Below, one piece after another: positions 38,577 through 48,279 of a DNA stretch of 64,000 bases. This stretch comes from Flavilitoribacter nigricans DSM 23189 = NBRC 102662 (GTDB taxonomy: Bacteria; Bacteroidota; Bacteroidia; Chitinophagales; Saprospiraceae): the NCBI RefSeq assembly GCF_002646595.1, contig NZ_PDUD01000027.1, positions 1 through 64,000 on the forward strand, given 5' to 3'. The notes under the pieces were generated by a model, which saw only the letters and a program-made list of their open reading frames with translations, did no database searches and had not been told where the DNA came from. The position numbers were made by a program, and so were the translations under genes. Positions within the stretch are counted from its first letter, which is position 1. Every line of letters begins with the position of its first letter.

Positions 38577-38649
38577 GGGTTTGACGGTTGATGGTTGAGG
38601 GTCGACGGTGGATGGTCGATGGTTGACGGTTGTGGTCGACGGTGAGGTG
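38577..38649. repeat. Degenerate GGTTGAYG/GGTCGACG repeat tract
   Basis: Immediately after the ABC transporter stop, about 70 bp are built of imperfect 7- to 8-base units such as GGTTGATG, GGTTGACG, GGTCGACG and GGTCGATG in the same orientation. It is non-coding. Confidence 0.6.
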
Positions 38650-38700
38650 GCCGGTAGACGGTGGTTGTTTTTAAGGCCACTATCTACCGGCTTTTTATTT
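38650..38700. terminator. Nested terminator between the ABC gene and gcvP
   Basis: Outer stem GCCGGTAGA (38650-38658) with TCTACCGGC (38683-38691), inner stem GTGG/CCAC, followed by TTTTTATTTTT that reaches the gcvP stop codon. Rightward termination for the ABC gene; the tract also lies at the end of the convergent gcvP. Confidence 0.75.
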
Positions 38701-41580
38701 TTAGGCTTCCTGTTCGTAGGCTTCGAGCGGCGGACAGGTGCACACCAGGTTGCGGTCCCCGTAGGCTCCGTCGAGGCGGCCGACTGCCGGCCAGAACTTA
38801 CGTCCTTCCTGCAGGTAGGCTACCGGCCAGGCGGCTTTGGAACGGCTGTAGGGTAGCTCCCATTCGTCAGCGGTGATCACTGCCAGCGTATGGGGTGCGT
38901 TGTGGAGTACGTTCTGTTTGGCATCCGCCTCTCCGGAGGCGATCTCATCGATCTCTTTCCGGATCCCCAGCATAGCGTCGCAGAAGCGGTCCAGTTCGTC
39001 TTTATCCTCACTCTCGGTGGGCTCGATCATGATGGTCCCCGCTACCGGCCAGGATAGGGTAGGAGCGTGGAAACCGTAATCGATCAGGCGCTTGGCCACG
39101 TCTTCGGCACTTACCAGCGAACGGAACGGACGCAGGTCAATGATGAGTTCGTGGGCCGTACGACCGTTGGCGCCGACGTAGAGTACATCGTAGCTTTTTT
39201 CCAGTCTGGCCTTGATATAGTTGGCGTTGAGAATAGCGTATTCAGAGGCTTTCCGTACGCCATCGCGGCCCAGCATACGGATGTATGCGTAGGAGATCAG
39301 CAGGATACTGGCACTTCCCCAGGGCGCAGCGGATACCGGATGAATACCTTGCTCGCCTCCCGTTTTCACCAGCGGGTGGTTGGGCAGGAACGGCTGTAGA
39401 CTTTCGTTGACACAGATCGGTCCCATGCCCGGGCCACCACCACCGTGGGGGATGGCAAAAGTCTTATGCAGGTTGAGGTGACATACATCCGCGTCGATCA
39501 GTCCCGGGCTGGTCAGGCCGACCTGGGCGTTGAGGTTGGCGCCGTCCATATATACCTTACCACCGTGCTGGTGAATGATACCGCAAATGTCGCGGATCCC
39601 CGTTTCGAACACACCGTGGGTGGAAGGATAGGTAACCATCAGAGCCGCCAGTTCGTTGCTGTGTTTCTCGGCTTTGGCCCGGAGGTCTTCAATATCGATA
39701 TTACCGTCGTCATCACATTTTACGACCACTACTTCCATGCCGGCCATCACGGCGCTTGCCGGATTGGTACCGTGCGCGGAAGAGGGGATCAGGGCAATGT
39801 TGCGATGATCGTCTCCGCGGGACAGGTGATACGCCCGGATGGTCAGTAGACCGGCGTACTCGCCCTGGGCACCGGAGTTCGGCTGCAGCGAGCAGTCCGC
39901 AAAACCGGTGATCTCACTCAGATAAGCGGACAGTTCGCGGAAGATCTGCTGATAGCCCTCCGTCTGGTCCATCGGTGCGAAGGGGTGCAGGTTGGCAAAT
40001 TCGGGCCAGCTAACGGGCAGCAGCTCCGTAGCGGCGTTCAGCTTCATCGTGCAGGAACCCAGCGGAATCATGGAATGTACCAACGACAGATCGCGGTTCT
40101 CCAGGCGCTTGATGTAGCGCATCATCTGGCTTTCGGTGCGATAGCTGTTGAAAACCGGATGGGTCAGGAATTCGGATTCCCGGATCAGTGAGTCCGGCAG
40201 ATTGAGACTTTCGCTGCCATTGGTCTCCAGTTCCTGTTCTTTACCGGCTATTTCCGCAAAGATACCGACGATGGTTTCCAGAGAGGCAAGCGTAGTTGTT
40301 TCGTCCAGACTGATCTGGATGGCGGATTCCGTATAGTAGAAATTAACTTCAGCCTGCTCGGCTTTTTCGCGAACGGCCGCGATCTGAGCGGCGTCGGCCT
40401 GCAGGTGCAGCGTGTCGAAGTACAATTGATGCGTGACCGCGAAACCCAGTTGGTCCAGATTGCCGGCGAGGATCTGCGCCATAGCGTTCACCCGTTTGGC
40501 GATAGCCTGGATGCCTTTAGGCCCGTGGTACGCGGCGTACATGCCCGCCATGATAGCCAGCAAGGCCTGTGCGGTGCAGATATTGGAAGTTGCTTTTTCC
40601 CGGCGGATATGCTGCTCCCGGGTTTGCAGGGCCATACGAAGGGCCGGATTACCCTGGCTGTCAACCGATACACCGATGATACGCCCGGGGATCTGGCGCT
40701 TGAAATCGTCTTTGGTGGCGAAGTAAGCAGCGTGGGGACCACCGTAGCCCATGGGCACTCCGAAGCGTTGGGTGTTGCCCACTACGGCATCCGCGCCCCA
40801 TTCACCCGGAGGCGTCAAAAGGGCCAGACTGAGAATGTCGGCCGCTACGGTCACATATATTTCACTGGCTTTGGCTTTTTCCACCAGCGGACGGTAATCC
40901 GCTACCTCGCCGTCAGCGGCGGGATATTGTAGCAGGATGCCAAAGGTCTTTTCATTGAATTCAAAATTCCGCCAGTCACCAACGACCACTTCAATACCCA
41001 GCGGCAGCGCGCGGGTACGCAGAATATCTATGGTTTGGGGAAATACCTGGTCGGAAACGAGAAACTGATTGATGGCTTCTCCGCGATTGCGTTTGTTCTT
41101 TTGAGCGTAGAACATGGTCATCGCTTCGGCCGCCGCCGTACCCTCATCCAGCAGGGAAGCGTTGGCGATGGGCAGTCCGGTCAGGTCGCTGACCATAGTC
41201 TGGAAGTTCAGCAGCGCTTCGAGACGTCCCTGAGCAATCTCCGCCTGGTAGGGCGTGTATTGTGTGTACCAACCGGGATTCTGGAAAATATTACGCAGAA
41301 TAACGGAAGGGGTAATGGTATTGTAATAGCCCAGCCCGATGTAAGATTCGAAGACTTTATTCTTGGCGGCTATTTTCTTCAGGTCTTTCAGAAACTCAAA
41401 CTCGGTTACCGCTTCCGGAATATCCAGGGCATCTTTTTTGCGGATGCCGGCGGGTACCGTTTCGTCGATTAACTGATCCAGGCTGTCCACACCGATAGCG
41501 GCGAGCATTTCCTGTAATTCCTCTGCGTTCACACCGAGGTGGCGTTTGGCAAATTGGTCAAAAAAAACCGTACTGCTCAT
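38701..41580 (-). CDS. gcvP: Glycine dehydrogenase (decarboxylating), P-protein
   Basis: 959-residue single-chain P-protein of the glycine cleavage system, which decarboxylates glycine with pyridoxal phosphate and passes the aminomethyl group to the H-protein lipoyl arm. The fused alpha/beta form and length are as in E. coli and most Bacteroidota. The PLP lysine lies in [31 protein letters not shown] and [16 protein letters not shown] are conserved. The start [16 protein letters not shown] is typical. The T- and H-protein genes are not in the window. Confidence 0.96.
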   Translation of the reverse strand: MSSTVFFDQFAKRHLGVNAEELQEMLAAIGVDSLDQLIDETVPAGIRKKDALDIPEAVTEFEFLKDLKKIAAKNKVFESYIGLGYYNTITPSVILRNIFQNPGWYTQYTPYQAEIAQGRLEALLNFQTMVSDLTGLPIANASLLDEGTAAAEAMTMFYAQKNKRNRGEAINQFLVSDQVFPQTIDILRTRALPLGIEVVVGDWRNFEFNEKTFGILLQYPAADGEVADYRPLVEKAKASEIYVTVAADILSLALLTPPGEWGADAVVGNTQRFGVPMGYGGPHAAYFATKDDFKRQIPGRIIGVSVDSQGNPALRMALQTREQHIRREKATSNICTAQALLAIMAGMYAAYHGPKGIQAIAKRVNAMAQILAGNLDQLGFAVTHQLYFDTLHLQADAAQIAAVREKAEQAEVNFYYTESAIQISLDETTTLASLETIVGIFAEIAGKEQELETNGSESLNLPDSLIRESEFLTHPVFNSYRTESQMMRYIKRLENRDLSLVHSMIPLGSCTMKLNAATELLPVSWPEFANLHPFAPMDQTEGYQQIFRELSAYLSEITGFADCSLQPNSGAQGEYAGLLTIRAYHLSRGDDHRNIALIPSSAHGTNPASAVMAGMEVVVVKCDDDGNIDIEDLRAKAEKHSNELAALMVTYPSTHGVFETGIRDICGIIHQHGGKVYMDGANLNAQVGLTSPGLIDADVCHLNLHKTFAIPHGGGGPGMGPICVNESLQPFLPNHPLVKTGGEQGIHPVSAAPWGSASILLISYAYIRMLGRDGVRKASEYAILNANYIKARLEKSYDVLYVGANGRTAHELIIDLRPFRSLVSAEDVAKRLIDYGFHAPTLSWPVAGTIMIEPTESEDKDELDRFCDAMLGIRKEIDEIASGEADAKQNVLHNAPHTLAVITADEWELPYSRSKAAWPVAYLQEGRKFWPAVGRLDGAYGDRNLVCTCPPLEAYEQEA

Positions 41581-41889
41581 GCTTATTCCCTTCTAATTTG
41601 GTTGGTTAGAAAAAGTTGCGCAAAATTAAGAAAGTTTCGGACTTGTAGTATGATGTTACACGGACTTCGTAACACCGACTTCCTGTCGGTTGTATACAAA
41701 GCTGGCATGAATTTCCCACTAAGTGGTTTGCCAGCGATTCCATGATCATATACTCTACGTACTTCAATGGTCCGGGATGTGGAGGTAAAGAATAACCAAC
41801 TCCTGGTCCGTTTCAAATCATTTGTCACGATGTACGCCTGCTTCAACTGGATGTCCAACGTTAGCGAGCAATCCAACTGGAAGTCGGAT
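41581..41889. repeat. REP-bearing gap left of the RAYT transposase
   Basis: No gene. Contains a REP palindrome ACCGAC-TTCCT-GTCGGT at 41674-41690 preceded by CGTAA, a second degraded copy TCCAAC-TGGAA-GTCGGA at 41872-41888 in the opposite orientation followed by TTTAC, and an unrelated hairpin GCTGGCA/TGCCAGC (41701-41735) with an inner CCACTAAGTGG palindrome. Confidence 0.75.
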
Positions 41890-42531
41890 TTACAGGATCC
41901 AGTGGAAGTCCGGATTCAGGTACGTAAAATCCCAATCTTTCCAATGATTAACTAACCCGGCATTGACCGGATTGTTTAATATATAGCGGGCTTTCACGGC
42001 TAATTCATGGGGATTGCGAACGAGGTTGTCGTAACTTTCTTTTTGCCAAAAAGATTGACCGGTTCGATCCAGCACTTTATTGGCGGCCCGGGCGGTGAAG
42101 GTTTTAATGGATTTCAGGATAATGAACAGCTGATCCTCGCAGGAGTCGAGCATGAGGTGAACGTGGTTGGACATGATGCAAAAGCAGATTAATCGAAAAC
42201 GGCGGCCATCCCAGTATTGAAGACCCTCCTGCACGATTCTGGCGATTTCTTTTTGCTTTAAATATACCGGTCCGGTAGCAGGATTGTCTAGTAGCTGATT
42301 AAACTTTCCACAATATTCATTAGTGATCTCAAATTTGATCTTTTGAACTATTTCGGGTGTTAGTTCAGCACTTATGGTCTTTAATGCCTGTAACTGCTTC
42401 TTTCTTGTGGCCTGGAGTTCCCTTATTTTAGAAACCGGTAAACTGCCATGCAGGCGGAAACAAATGTTGAAAGTACCATCCAAAGGCTGGATGTGCGGCA
42501 GGTTACGCCGGTACCATTCCTTGTTTTTCAT
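41890..42531 (-). CDS. REP-associated tyrosine transposase (RAYT), Y1 HUH family
   Basis: 213 residues of the IS200-like Y1 transposase fold. The HUH motif is NHVHLML and the catalytic tyrosine is probably that in FWQKESYDNLVRN. The beginning (RRNLPHIQPLDGTFNICFRLHGSLP) is typical of Bacteroidota RAYTs. Such proteins bind and nick REP palindromes and are usually single-copy, domesticated genes. REP sequences lie on both sides, which supports this identity. The last codons overlap a degraded REP-like stretch (41900-41915). Confidence 0.9.
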   Translation of the reverse strand: MKNKEWYRRNLPHIQPLDGTFNICFRLHGSLPVSKIRELQATRKKQLQALKTISAELTPEIVQKIKFEITNEYCGKFNQLLDNPATGPVYLKQKEIARIVQEGLQYWDGRRFRLICFCIMSNHVHLMLDSCEDQLFIILKSIKTFTARAANKVLDRTGQSFWQKESYDNLVRNPHELAVKARYILNNPVNAGLVNHWKDWDFTYLNPDFHWIL

Positions 42532-42585
42532 CAGAGTGCGCGTTAGTTGACACTCAATTTAGGGAATTTTGACTGGAATGGGAAG

Positions 42586-42730
42586 TCGTAATGCCGACTT
42601 CCAGTCGGCATCACTGCTTTTGGTACGTAGTGCCGACTTCCAGTCGGCATTACAGCTTGGTTCTTGTTAGGTTGAATTGTCCGACTGGGAAGTCGGACTT
42701 ACGGGGAATCCGACTGGGAAGTCGGACTTA
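42586..42730. repeat. Cluster of four REP palindromes between RAYT and thiolase genes
   Basis: Two copies of TGCCGACTTCCAGTCGGCA (42592-42610 and 42631-42649), each preceded by CGTAR, and two copies of TCCGACTGGGAAGTCGGA (42680-42697 and 42709-42726), each followed by CTTACG, that is, in the opposite orientation with the same conserved flank. The paired opposite orientations resemble BIMEs. The last copy's flank overlaps the thiolase stop codon (42728-42730). Confidence 0.88.
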
Positions 42731-43906
42731 CGTGCGTTCAATGATGAGTGCCGAAGCGCCACCTCCTCCATTACAGAGCGTAGCCAGACCGACATTCGCG
42801 TCCCGGTGGGCGAGTACATTGGCGAGCGTAGTCACAATTCGTGCACCCGATGCTCCCAGCGGATGCCCGAGAGATACTGCTCCTCCGAATACATTCATTT
42901 TATCCTCGTCAACCTTCAGTTCCTGACCGAAAGCCATAGGGACCACGGCAAAGGCTTCGTTCACCTCCAGGTAATCCACATCGTCCCAGCTCATACCGGC
43001 GCGTTCGAGCGCTTTGGGGGCTGCCAGCGTTGGAGCGGTAGTGAACCACTGTGGTTCCTGGGCTGCATCCGCGTAGGCCACGATCTTGGCGATGGGTTTC
43101 AGGCCCAGTTCTTTTACTTTCTCCGCGCTGGCCAGAATGAGAGCGGCGGCGCCGTCATTGATGGTGGAAGCATTGGCGGCCGTCACTGTTCCGTCTTTAC
43201 CGAAAGCCGGACGCAGACTGGGGATCTTATCGAATTTTACTCTTTTGTATTCTTCGTCTTCGGTAATGGTGATGGGATCGCCCTTGCGCTGCGGGATCTC
43301 TACTCCGACGATCTCGTCTTTGAACCAGCCTTTTTCGGTGGTTTCTGCCGCCAGTTTGTAGGAACGGATGGCGTAGCGATCCTGCTCTTCCCGGCTGATC
43401 TTAAACTTCTCAGCTGTTGCATCGGCGCAGGTTCCCATGGCCTGGTGATCGTAGGCATCCGTCAGGCCATCTTTAGCCAGACCGTCTACCAGGGTGGCGT
43501 CGCCATATTTATAACCCCAGCGGGCCTTGGGCACATAGTAGGGGATATTGCTCATACTTTCCATACCGCCGGCAATTGCGATATCATTCAGCCCCAGCTG
43601 AATGGTCTGGGCGGCAAACATGATCGATTTCATGCCGGAAGAACAGACTTTGTTGACGGTGGTGCAGGGAACGTTGATCCCGATGCCGGCTCGCAGAGCA
43701 GCCTGCCGGGCGGGGGCCTGACCGAGATTGGCCGAGCAGACATTACCCATAAAAACTTCCTGGATCTCAGTGGCGGGAAGACCGGCTTTTTCCAGTGCCC
43801 CTTTTATGGCGGCGCTACCCAGTTGGGTGGCGGATAGTGTAGAGAGACTTCCTCCGAAACTGCCCAGCGGCGTACGAACGGCAGCGACGATAAATACTTC
43901 TTTCAT
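42728..43906 (-). CDS. Acetyl-CoA C-acyltransferase (thiolase)
   Basis: 392 residues. The nucleophile Cys88 is in NKVCSSGMKS, the second-site residues are in NEAFAVVP and HPLGASGAR, and the acid/base Cys is in LCNGGGGA. All four thiolase signatures are intact. Enzymes of this size and sequence are biosynthetic acetoacetyl-CoA thiolases or degradative ketothiolases; the sequence alone does not separate the two. No other beta-oxidation gene is adjacent. The stop codon lies within the flank of a REP element. Confidence 0.93.
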   Translation of the reverse strand: MKEVFIVAAVRTPLGSFGGSLSTLSATQLGSAAIKGALEKAGLPATEIQEVFMGNVCSANLGQAPARQAALRAGIGINVPCTTVNKVCSSGMKSIMFAAQTIQLGLNDIAIAGGMESMSNIPYYVPKARWGYKYGDATLVDGLAKDGLTDAYDHQAMGTCADATAEKFKISREEQDRYAIRSYKLAAETTEKGWFKDEIVGVEIPQRKGDPITITEDEEYKRVKFDKIPSLRPAFGKDGTVTAANASTINDGAAALILASAEKVKELGLKPIAKIVAYADAAQEPQWFTTAPTLAAPKALERAGMSWDDVDYLEVNEAFAVVPMAFGQELKVDEDKMNVFGGAVSLGHPLGASGARIVTTLANVLAHRDANVGLATLCNGGGGASALIIERT

Positions 43907-44123
43907 AAGGTGAATTGCTTGATTGTTATTTGGTGTAAGGCTAATACGCTGTATTCAATAAACAGTGGCCGGTACCGGTAAGTTTAGCTTGCCGGTAAAC
44001 GGTGGCCATCTGCCAGTTGACTACAGATCGCAAACAGCGCAAAATTAGGTTTTTTGCGTCAGCAATCCACAGAAGAGCAGGATATCGGGAAAGTATTTTG
44101 GGGTTGACCGAACCCCTGTGCGG

Positions 44124-45362
44124 TCATCGAAACACCGTAACGCTACCCGTTCGGATGCCTTCCTCTCCGTTACAAAGGTATCGGATCTTGTAGAGGAATA
44201 CGCCGGGGTTGACATCCTGGCCTTTAAAGGTGCCATCCCATTGCAGAAAGGCGTCCTCGGTGTAAAAGACCCGGCCACCCCAGCGGTCGAAGATCTCGAA
44301 GGAGATAAGTTCCTGCAGGGCAAAAGGGTTACTGATGCCAAAGGTCTCGTTGCTGGCCGGTCCCCGTCCGTTGGGCGTAAATGCTTTGGGAAGGTAGAGT
44401 ACTTCGCAGTCCAATTCATCGGGATCAATGACGGAGATCCGGATAGAGTCGCTGGCGATGCAGGAAGAGACCCCATCGCTCATTTGTACGTTGTATACGA
44501 AATTGCCGGCTTCGGAGGGGAAGATGGTCGGTTCCGCTTCGATGGAACTCATCACATCCAGACTGGGGGTCCAGTTGAAGCCGGTTCCACAGGAACTGGT
44601 CAGGCGGACATCGACGGAAGTACCCAGAAAAATCACGGTATCCTGGGTAGCGATCTGGTCCGGAGCGAAATACAGCCCGGCGATCTCATCTTCGTTCAGT
44701 GCGCGGTTGTACACGCGAAATTCGTCCATCAATCCGTGAAAAAGCGGCTCGCTGGGCATGCGGCAGTCACCGCCTCCGATCGTGAGTTTGCCGCCGTTGC
44801 TGAGATCGATCCGTCCCTGCGTACCCAGGTCGCGGGCAAATTTGCCGTTGATATAGAGTTTGACCCGGCTACCTTCGCGAACGAGGGTGACCAATTGCCA
44901 GCAGGATTGATTGATCAGTGGATTAAGCAGCGATACACCCCGGCTGATATTCTCGATCATAACGGCGCTCACCGAACGCGAAGCGGGGGCATAACGGATA
45001 TAAAACAGATGTTCCTGGATACTACAGTCCGCATCTCGTTTAGATACCAGATAGGGCGTACCGTTGAGTCCAATGGGCTTGAAATAAAAGCTGACGGTGA
45101 CGTCCTCGGTGTCAAACTCATCGTTTACATTATTCTCTCCGGGAACGGTAAGAAAGGTGGTCACGCCGTCGAATAATATAGCATCTCCCCGGACCCCGCA
45201 GCGGTATTCTATGTTGCCGTTACCGATCGCCGCATTACTCGTATTGCCGGTATTGTTCTCCAAACTACCGTCAAAGCTGTAATAGGCAATTAAACCAACT
45301 GAAGTCTGTGCCGGTAGGCGAAGCAGCGCCAATACGGCGATAAAACAAAAGATAAATCGCAT
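44124..45362 (-). CDS. Secreted LamG-domain protein with T9SS type B C-terminal domain
   Basis: 412 residues from ATG 45362 (MRFIFCFIAVLALLRLPAQ), which gives a clear signal peptide; a longer frame upstream is unlikely. A LamG/concanavalin-like domain spans about 22-230 (GLIAYYSFDGSLENNTGN ... MDEFRVYNRALNEDEIAGLY), a beta-sandwich linker follows, and the last about 90 residues are a gliding-motility C-terminal domain (LPKAFTPNGRG, FEIFDRWGGRVFYT, PGVFLYKIRY). It is likely exported by the type IX system and displayed at the surface or released. Binding partner unknown. Confidence 0.88.
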   Translation of the reverse strand: MRFIFCFIAVLALLRLPAQTSVGLIAYYSFDGSLENNTGNTSNAAIGNGNIEYRCGVRGDAILFDGVTTFLTVPGENNVNDEFDTEDVTVSFYFKPIGLNGTPYLVSKRDADCSIQEHLFYIRYAPASRSVSAVMIENISRGVSLLNPLINQSCWQLVTLVREGSRVKLYINGKFARDLGTQGRIDLSNGGKLTIGGGDCRMPSEPLFHGLMDEFRVYNRALNEDEIAGLYFAPDQIATQDTVIFLGTSVDVRLTSSCGTGFNWTPSLDVMSSIEAEPTIFPSEAGNFVYNVQMSDGVSSCIASDSIRISVIDPDELDCEVLYLPKAFTPNGRGPASNETFGISNPFALQELISFEIFDRWGGRVFYTEDAFLQWDGTFKGQDVNPGVFLYKIRYLCNGEEGIRTGSVTVFR

Positions 45363-45473
45363 GGGATATTTTTTACGGTACTCGGTTGGGCATTGGGTAG
45401 TCCAATGCCAACCGTATCGAGAAAGATAACGTGCCGGGAGTGCCAATATTTTGAATAACGTGAGAAAAAGCAA

Positions 45474-45782
45474 TTAACCGCCCAGGAATCCTCCCATACC
45501 CGGGAGCATGTCGTTGATCAGCTTTTGGGATTCGGCGGCTTCCTTGGTGGCAGCCTCCTCCAGGGCCCGGTTGATGCCTACCAGGAGCAGGTCTTCCAGT
45601 TGTTCGGGATCTTCGGGATCGAGGATCGCCGGATCTATTTTGATGTTGGTAATTTCACGGGCCGCATTGGCCGTAACTTTAACGGCGCCGTCACCTGCTT
45701 CCGCCTCGATCGTAATTTCCTGCAGTTTTTCCCGGAGTGCTTTTTGCTGCTCCTCCATCTGGCCAAATAGGTCTCCAAACAT
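45474..45782 (-). CDS. YbaB/EbfC family nucleoid-associated protein
   Basis: 102 residues. Contains the YbaB core: a helix MFGDLFGQMEEQQKALREKL, the central strands VKVTANAAREITNIKIDPAIL and the C-terminal helix LLVGINRALEEAATKEAAES. Family members are DNA-binding dimers, often encoded next to dnaX and recR, which are not present here. Confidence 0.9.
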   Translation of the reverse strand: MFGDLFGQMEEQQKALREKLQEITIEAEAGDGAVKVTANAAREITNIKIDPAILDPEDPEQLEDLLLVGINRALEEAATKEAAESQKLINDMLPGMGGFLGG

Positions 45783-46093
45783 GGTTTTAAATTTTAAGGT
45801 TCAAAGGTAAAAATAAATTCAGGATCAAGTTCAAATACCCGGCAAACTCTATCCCGATCATCCAACGAAAACTGAAGTAGAATTCGCATAGGAAACGAGC
45901 CGGAAATTTCGCCAAGCGGCCAAATACCGGGCGTATTTCCGGTCGGCCCGGCTGATTTGAACGGATCCCAATATCTATCAACAAAACTCTTCAGACCATG
46001 TTTTATACAGGTGAAGACTTTGCCTGAAACGGAGGCAAAAGAAGCCCGGGCAACGGCCTCTGTTCCTAACCGCTGAAGTTAAAATACCATTGC

Positions 46094-47692
46094 ATGAAAA
46101 ATTTTGCCAGACTTTTCCGTCGACTGGACCAAACGAACAAGACCAATGCCAAGGTAGAGGCACTGGCCGATTATTTTCAGGAGGTGGGAGATGAGGACAA
46201 ACTCTGGACCGTTGCCCTGCTCTCGCACCGGCGACCGAAGCGATCGGTCAATACCACGCTGCTGCGGGCCTGGGCCGCTGCCTACAGCGGGGTTCCGCTC
46301 TGGCTATTCGAGGAGTCTTACCACGTGGTCGGTGATCTGGCCGAAACCATCTCGCTGGTGCTCCCGGCCGAAGAGGAACAAAGTGACTACGATCTCACCT
46401 ACTGGATCAATTACGTTCGCGATCTCAAAGATCTGGAAGAAGAAGAAAAAAAGGAACGGGTTTTTGCCGCCTGGCAGCAATTGAATACCAGCGAGCGCTT
46501 CGTATTTAATAAACTCATCACCGGGAGTTTTCGGGTGGGGGTTTCCCAAAAGCTGATGGTGCGGGCCCTGAGTCGTCAGACCGGGATCGATGAAATGACC
46601 CTCGCTCACCGTCTGATGGGCGGCTGGACACCGGATGACAGCACCTTTGAACAACTCATCCTGACCGAAGATCCCTTGGAGGATATTTCCCGGCCCTATC
46701 CTTTTTATCTGGCCTACCAACTGGACGATCCCGTACATGAACTCGGGAAACCGTCGGAATGGCAGGCCGAATACAAATGGGACGGCATCCGCGGCCAGGT
46801 GATCGTCCGTGAGGATGAACTATTCGTCTGGTCCCGCGGAGAAGAACTGGTTACCGATAAATTTCCCGAATATAATCCCCTGGCGGATCTGCTTCCCAAC
46901 GGAACGGTTATTGACGGTGAGATCCTGCCCTTTCGGGATGGTAAGCCCCTCGGTTTCCAGATATTGCAAACCCGTATCGGTCGGAAAAATGTAACCAAAA
47001 AGCACTTGCGGGACGCACCGGTCGTGCTGATGGCTTATGACCTTTTGGAGTGGCAGGGAAAGGACATCCGGCAGGAACCCCTGGCCGAGCGCCGTCGCTT
47101 ACTGGAGCAAATGATCCAGGATATCGGCCCGAATGAGATCCTGCTTCTCTCCGAGGCAATAGCGTACGATGAATGGCAAACGCTGGCCGAACTGCGGGAA
47201 AATGCCCGGGAGCAGCAAAGTGAAGGCATCATGCTGAAACAGCTCCATTCGCCCTATCTGGCCGGTCGGAAACGCGGCGACTGGTGGAAATGGAAAGTCG
47301 ATCCATTGACCATCGACGCGGTTATGATCTACGCCCAACGGGGGCACGGCCGCCGGGCCAACCTGTATACGGACTTCACCTTTGCGGTCTGGAACGGGGA
47401 AGATCTGGTACCCTTTACCAAAGCTTATTCCGGCTTGACGGATGCGGAATTCCGGCAGATCACGGCCTGGGTTCGGAAAAATACCGTGGAGCGATTCGGA
47501 CCGGTACGCAGTGTTAACCCCAAGCATGTATTCGAGATCGCCTTCGAAGGTATCCAGCGTTCCAACCGACATAAAAGTGGGGTAGCGCTGCGTTTTCCCC
47601 GAATGCTCCGCTGGCGAAAAGATAAACCCGTAGAGGAAGCCAATACGCTGGAAGATCTGCACGCCCTACTGGAGGTTTACGAACAGGGATAG
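46094..47692 (+). CDS. ATP-dependent DNA ligase
   Basis: 532 residues. N-terminal DNA-binding domain about 1-190, adenylation domain with the nucleotidyl-accepting Lys228 in EYKWDGIRGQ, later motifs DGEILPF and SEGIMLKQL, the KRGDWWKWKVDPLTIDAV motif, and an OB-fold C-terminus. Bacterial ligases of this form are usually repair ligases, often encoded with a Lhr-type helicase and a nuclease; neither is next to it here. NAD-dependent LigA is assumed elsewhere in the genome. No terminator is obvious before the minus-strand terminator at 47718. Confidence 0.93.
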   Translation: MKNFARLFRRLDQTNKTNAKVEALADYFQEVGDEDKLWTVALLSHRRPKRSVNTTLLRAWAAAYSGVPLWLFEESYHVVGDLAETISLVLPAEEEQSDYDLTYWINYVRDLKDLEEEEKKERVFAAWQQLNTSERFVFNKLITGSFRVGVSQKLMVRALSRQTGIDEMTLAHRLMGGWTPDDSTFEQLILTEDPLEDISRPYPFYLAYQLDDPVHELGKPSEWQAEYKWDGIRGQVIVREDELFVWSRGEELVTDKFPEYNPLADLLPNGTVIDGEILPFRDGKPLGFQILQTRIGRKNVTKKHLRDAPVVLMAYDLLEWQGKDIRQEPLAERRRLLEQMIQDIGPNEILLLSEAIAYDEWQTLAELRENAREQQSEGIMLKQLHSPYLAGRKRGDWWKWKVDPLTIDAVMIYAQRGHGRRANLYTDFTFAVWNGEDLVPFTKAYSGLTDAEFRQITAWVRKNTVERFGPVRSVNPKHVFEIAFEGIQRSNRHKSGVALRFPRMLRWRKDKPVEEANTLEDLHALLEVYEQG

Positions 47693-47717
47693 CGGACGTG
47701 CCCTGCACATGCCAGGC

Positions 47718-47752
47718 AAAAAAAAAGTGTGCCGAACCTCCGCCCGGCACAC
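47718..47752 (-). terminator. Minus-strand terminator of the micropeptide gene
   Basis: Stem GTGTGCCG (47727-47734) with CGGCACAC (47745-47752). Nine A on the plus strand (47718-47726) become nine T after the hairpin on the minus strand. It lies 50 bp after the stop of the small Cys-rich gene. Confidence 0.88.
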
Positions 47753-47801
47753 CCCGATTTCGCTAATCGATGTTAGAAATGGATAGGGAAGGAGTTTCCC
47801 A

Positions 47802-47882
47802 CTAGCAGCAGCCGGTTTGACCGCCACAGCAATCGTCATCTCCTCCGCAACAGCCTGGATTGAATTTCATTAGATCTAGCAT
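47802..47882 (-). CDS. 26-residue cysteine-rich micropeptide, ArsR-linked
   Basis: Too short for routine gene calling. From the ATG at 47882-47880 it encodes 26 residues; a second in-frame ATG at 47870 would give 22 (MKFNPG start). Three Cys-Cys pairs lie at 11-12, 18-19 and 25-26, exactly seven apart, in units CCGGDDD, CCGGQTG and a final CC at the very C-terminus. Support for a real gene: an ArsR-like operator at 47913-47928 just upstream, a terminator 50 bp downstream, and the adjacent ArsR regulator on the same strand. The composition suggests soft-metal or arsenite/cadmium/zinc chelation. Unknown family to me; function is inference. Confidence 0.7.
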   Translation of the reverse strand: MLDLMKFNPGCCGGDDDCCGGQTGCC

Positions 47883-47912
47883 AGTAATTGAATTTAATGG
47901 TTAAAAATATTC

Positions 47913-47928
47913 ATCGTTATTTTACGAT
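47913..47928 (-). promoter_or_regulatory. ArsR-type operator in front of the micropeptide gene
   Basis: ATCGTTATTTTACGAT on the plus strand. It matches the operator upstream of the regulator (ATCGTAAAATTACGAT) at 13 of 16 positions and keeps both ATCGT/ACGAT arms. It lies between the arsR stop and the micropeptide start, 30 bp from the latter. Confidence 0.7.
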
Positions 47929-47954
47929 GGATTATGGCAAAAAAAAGGAACCGC

Positions 47955-48275
47955 TCAACAGCATTTCCTTACTTCTTCAAACAAATTACTCAACAGGCCA
48001 TAGGCTTCCTGGCAGGCGGATTGGTCAACGCAGTAGCAGGAAAATTTTCCATCGATCTCTCCTTTGATCAGACCGGCGGATTTCATGGCCTTCAGGTGTT
48101 GGGAAACAGTAGCCTGGGACAAAGGGATCTCTTCCACCACATCCCCACAGAAACAGCTGCCCTTCCGGATCAGTACCTCAAGGATAGCGATCCGGGCCGG
48201 ATGAGCCAATGCTTTGGCAATACTGGCCAGCCGGTTGTGACGTTCGGTAAAGCGTTCTGTTCTTGTGTTTCCCAT
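47955..48275 (-). CDS. ArsR/SmtB family metalloregulator
   Basis: 106 residues from ATG 48275 ([10 protein letters not shown]); an in-frame start at 48314 would run through the operator and is less likely. Winged-helix core with [17 protein letters not shown] and recognition helix [14 protein letters not shown]. Cys41 and Cys43 (SCFCGDVV) sit where E. coli ArsR has its arsenite-binding CVC, and further Cys occur at 80, 82, 88 and as the C-terminal pair 105-106. It should repress in the metal-free state and release DNA on binding As, Sb, Cd, Zn or similar. No transporter or reductase gene is adjacent. Confidence 0.9.
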   Translation of the reverse strand: MGNTRTERFTERHNRLASIAKALAHPARIAILEVLIRKGSCFCGDVVEEIPLSQATVSQHLKAMKSAGLIKGEIDGKFSCYCVDQSACQEAYGLLSNLFEEVRKCC

Positions 48276-48279
48276 ATTG

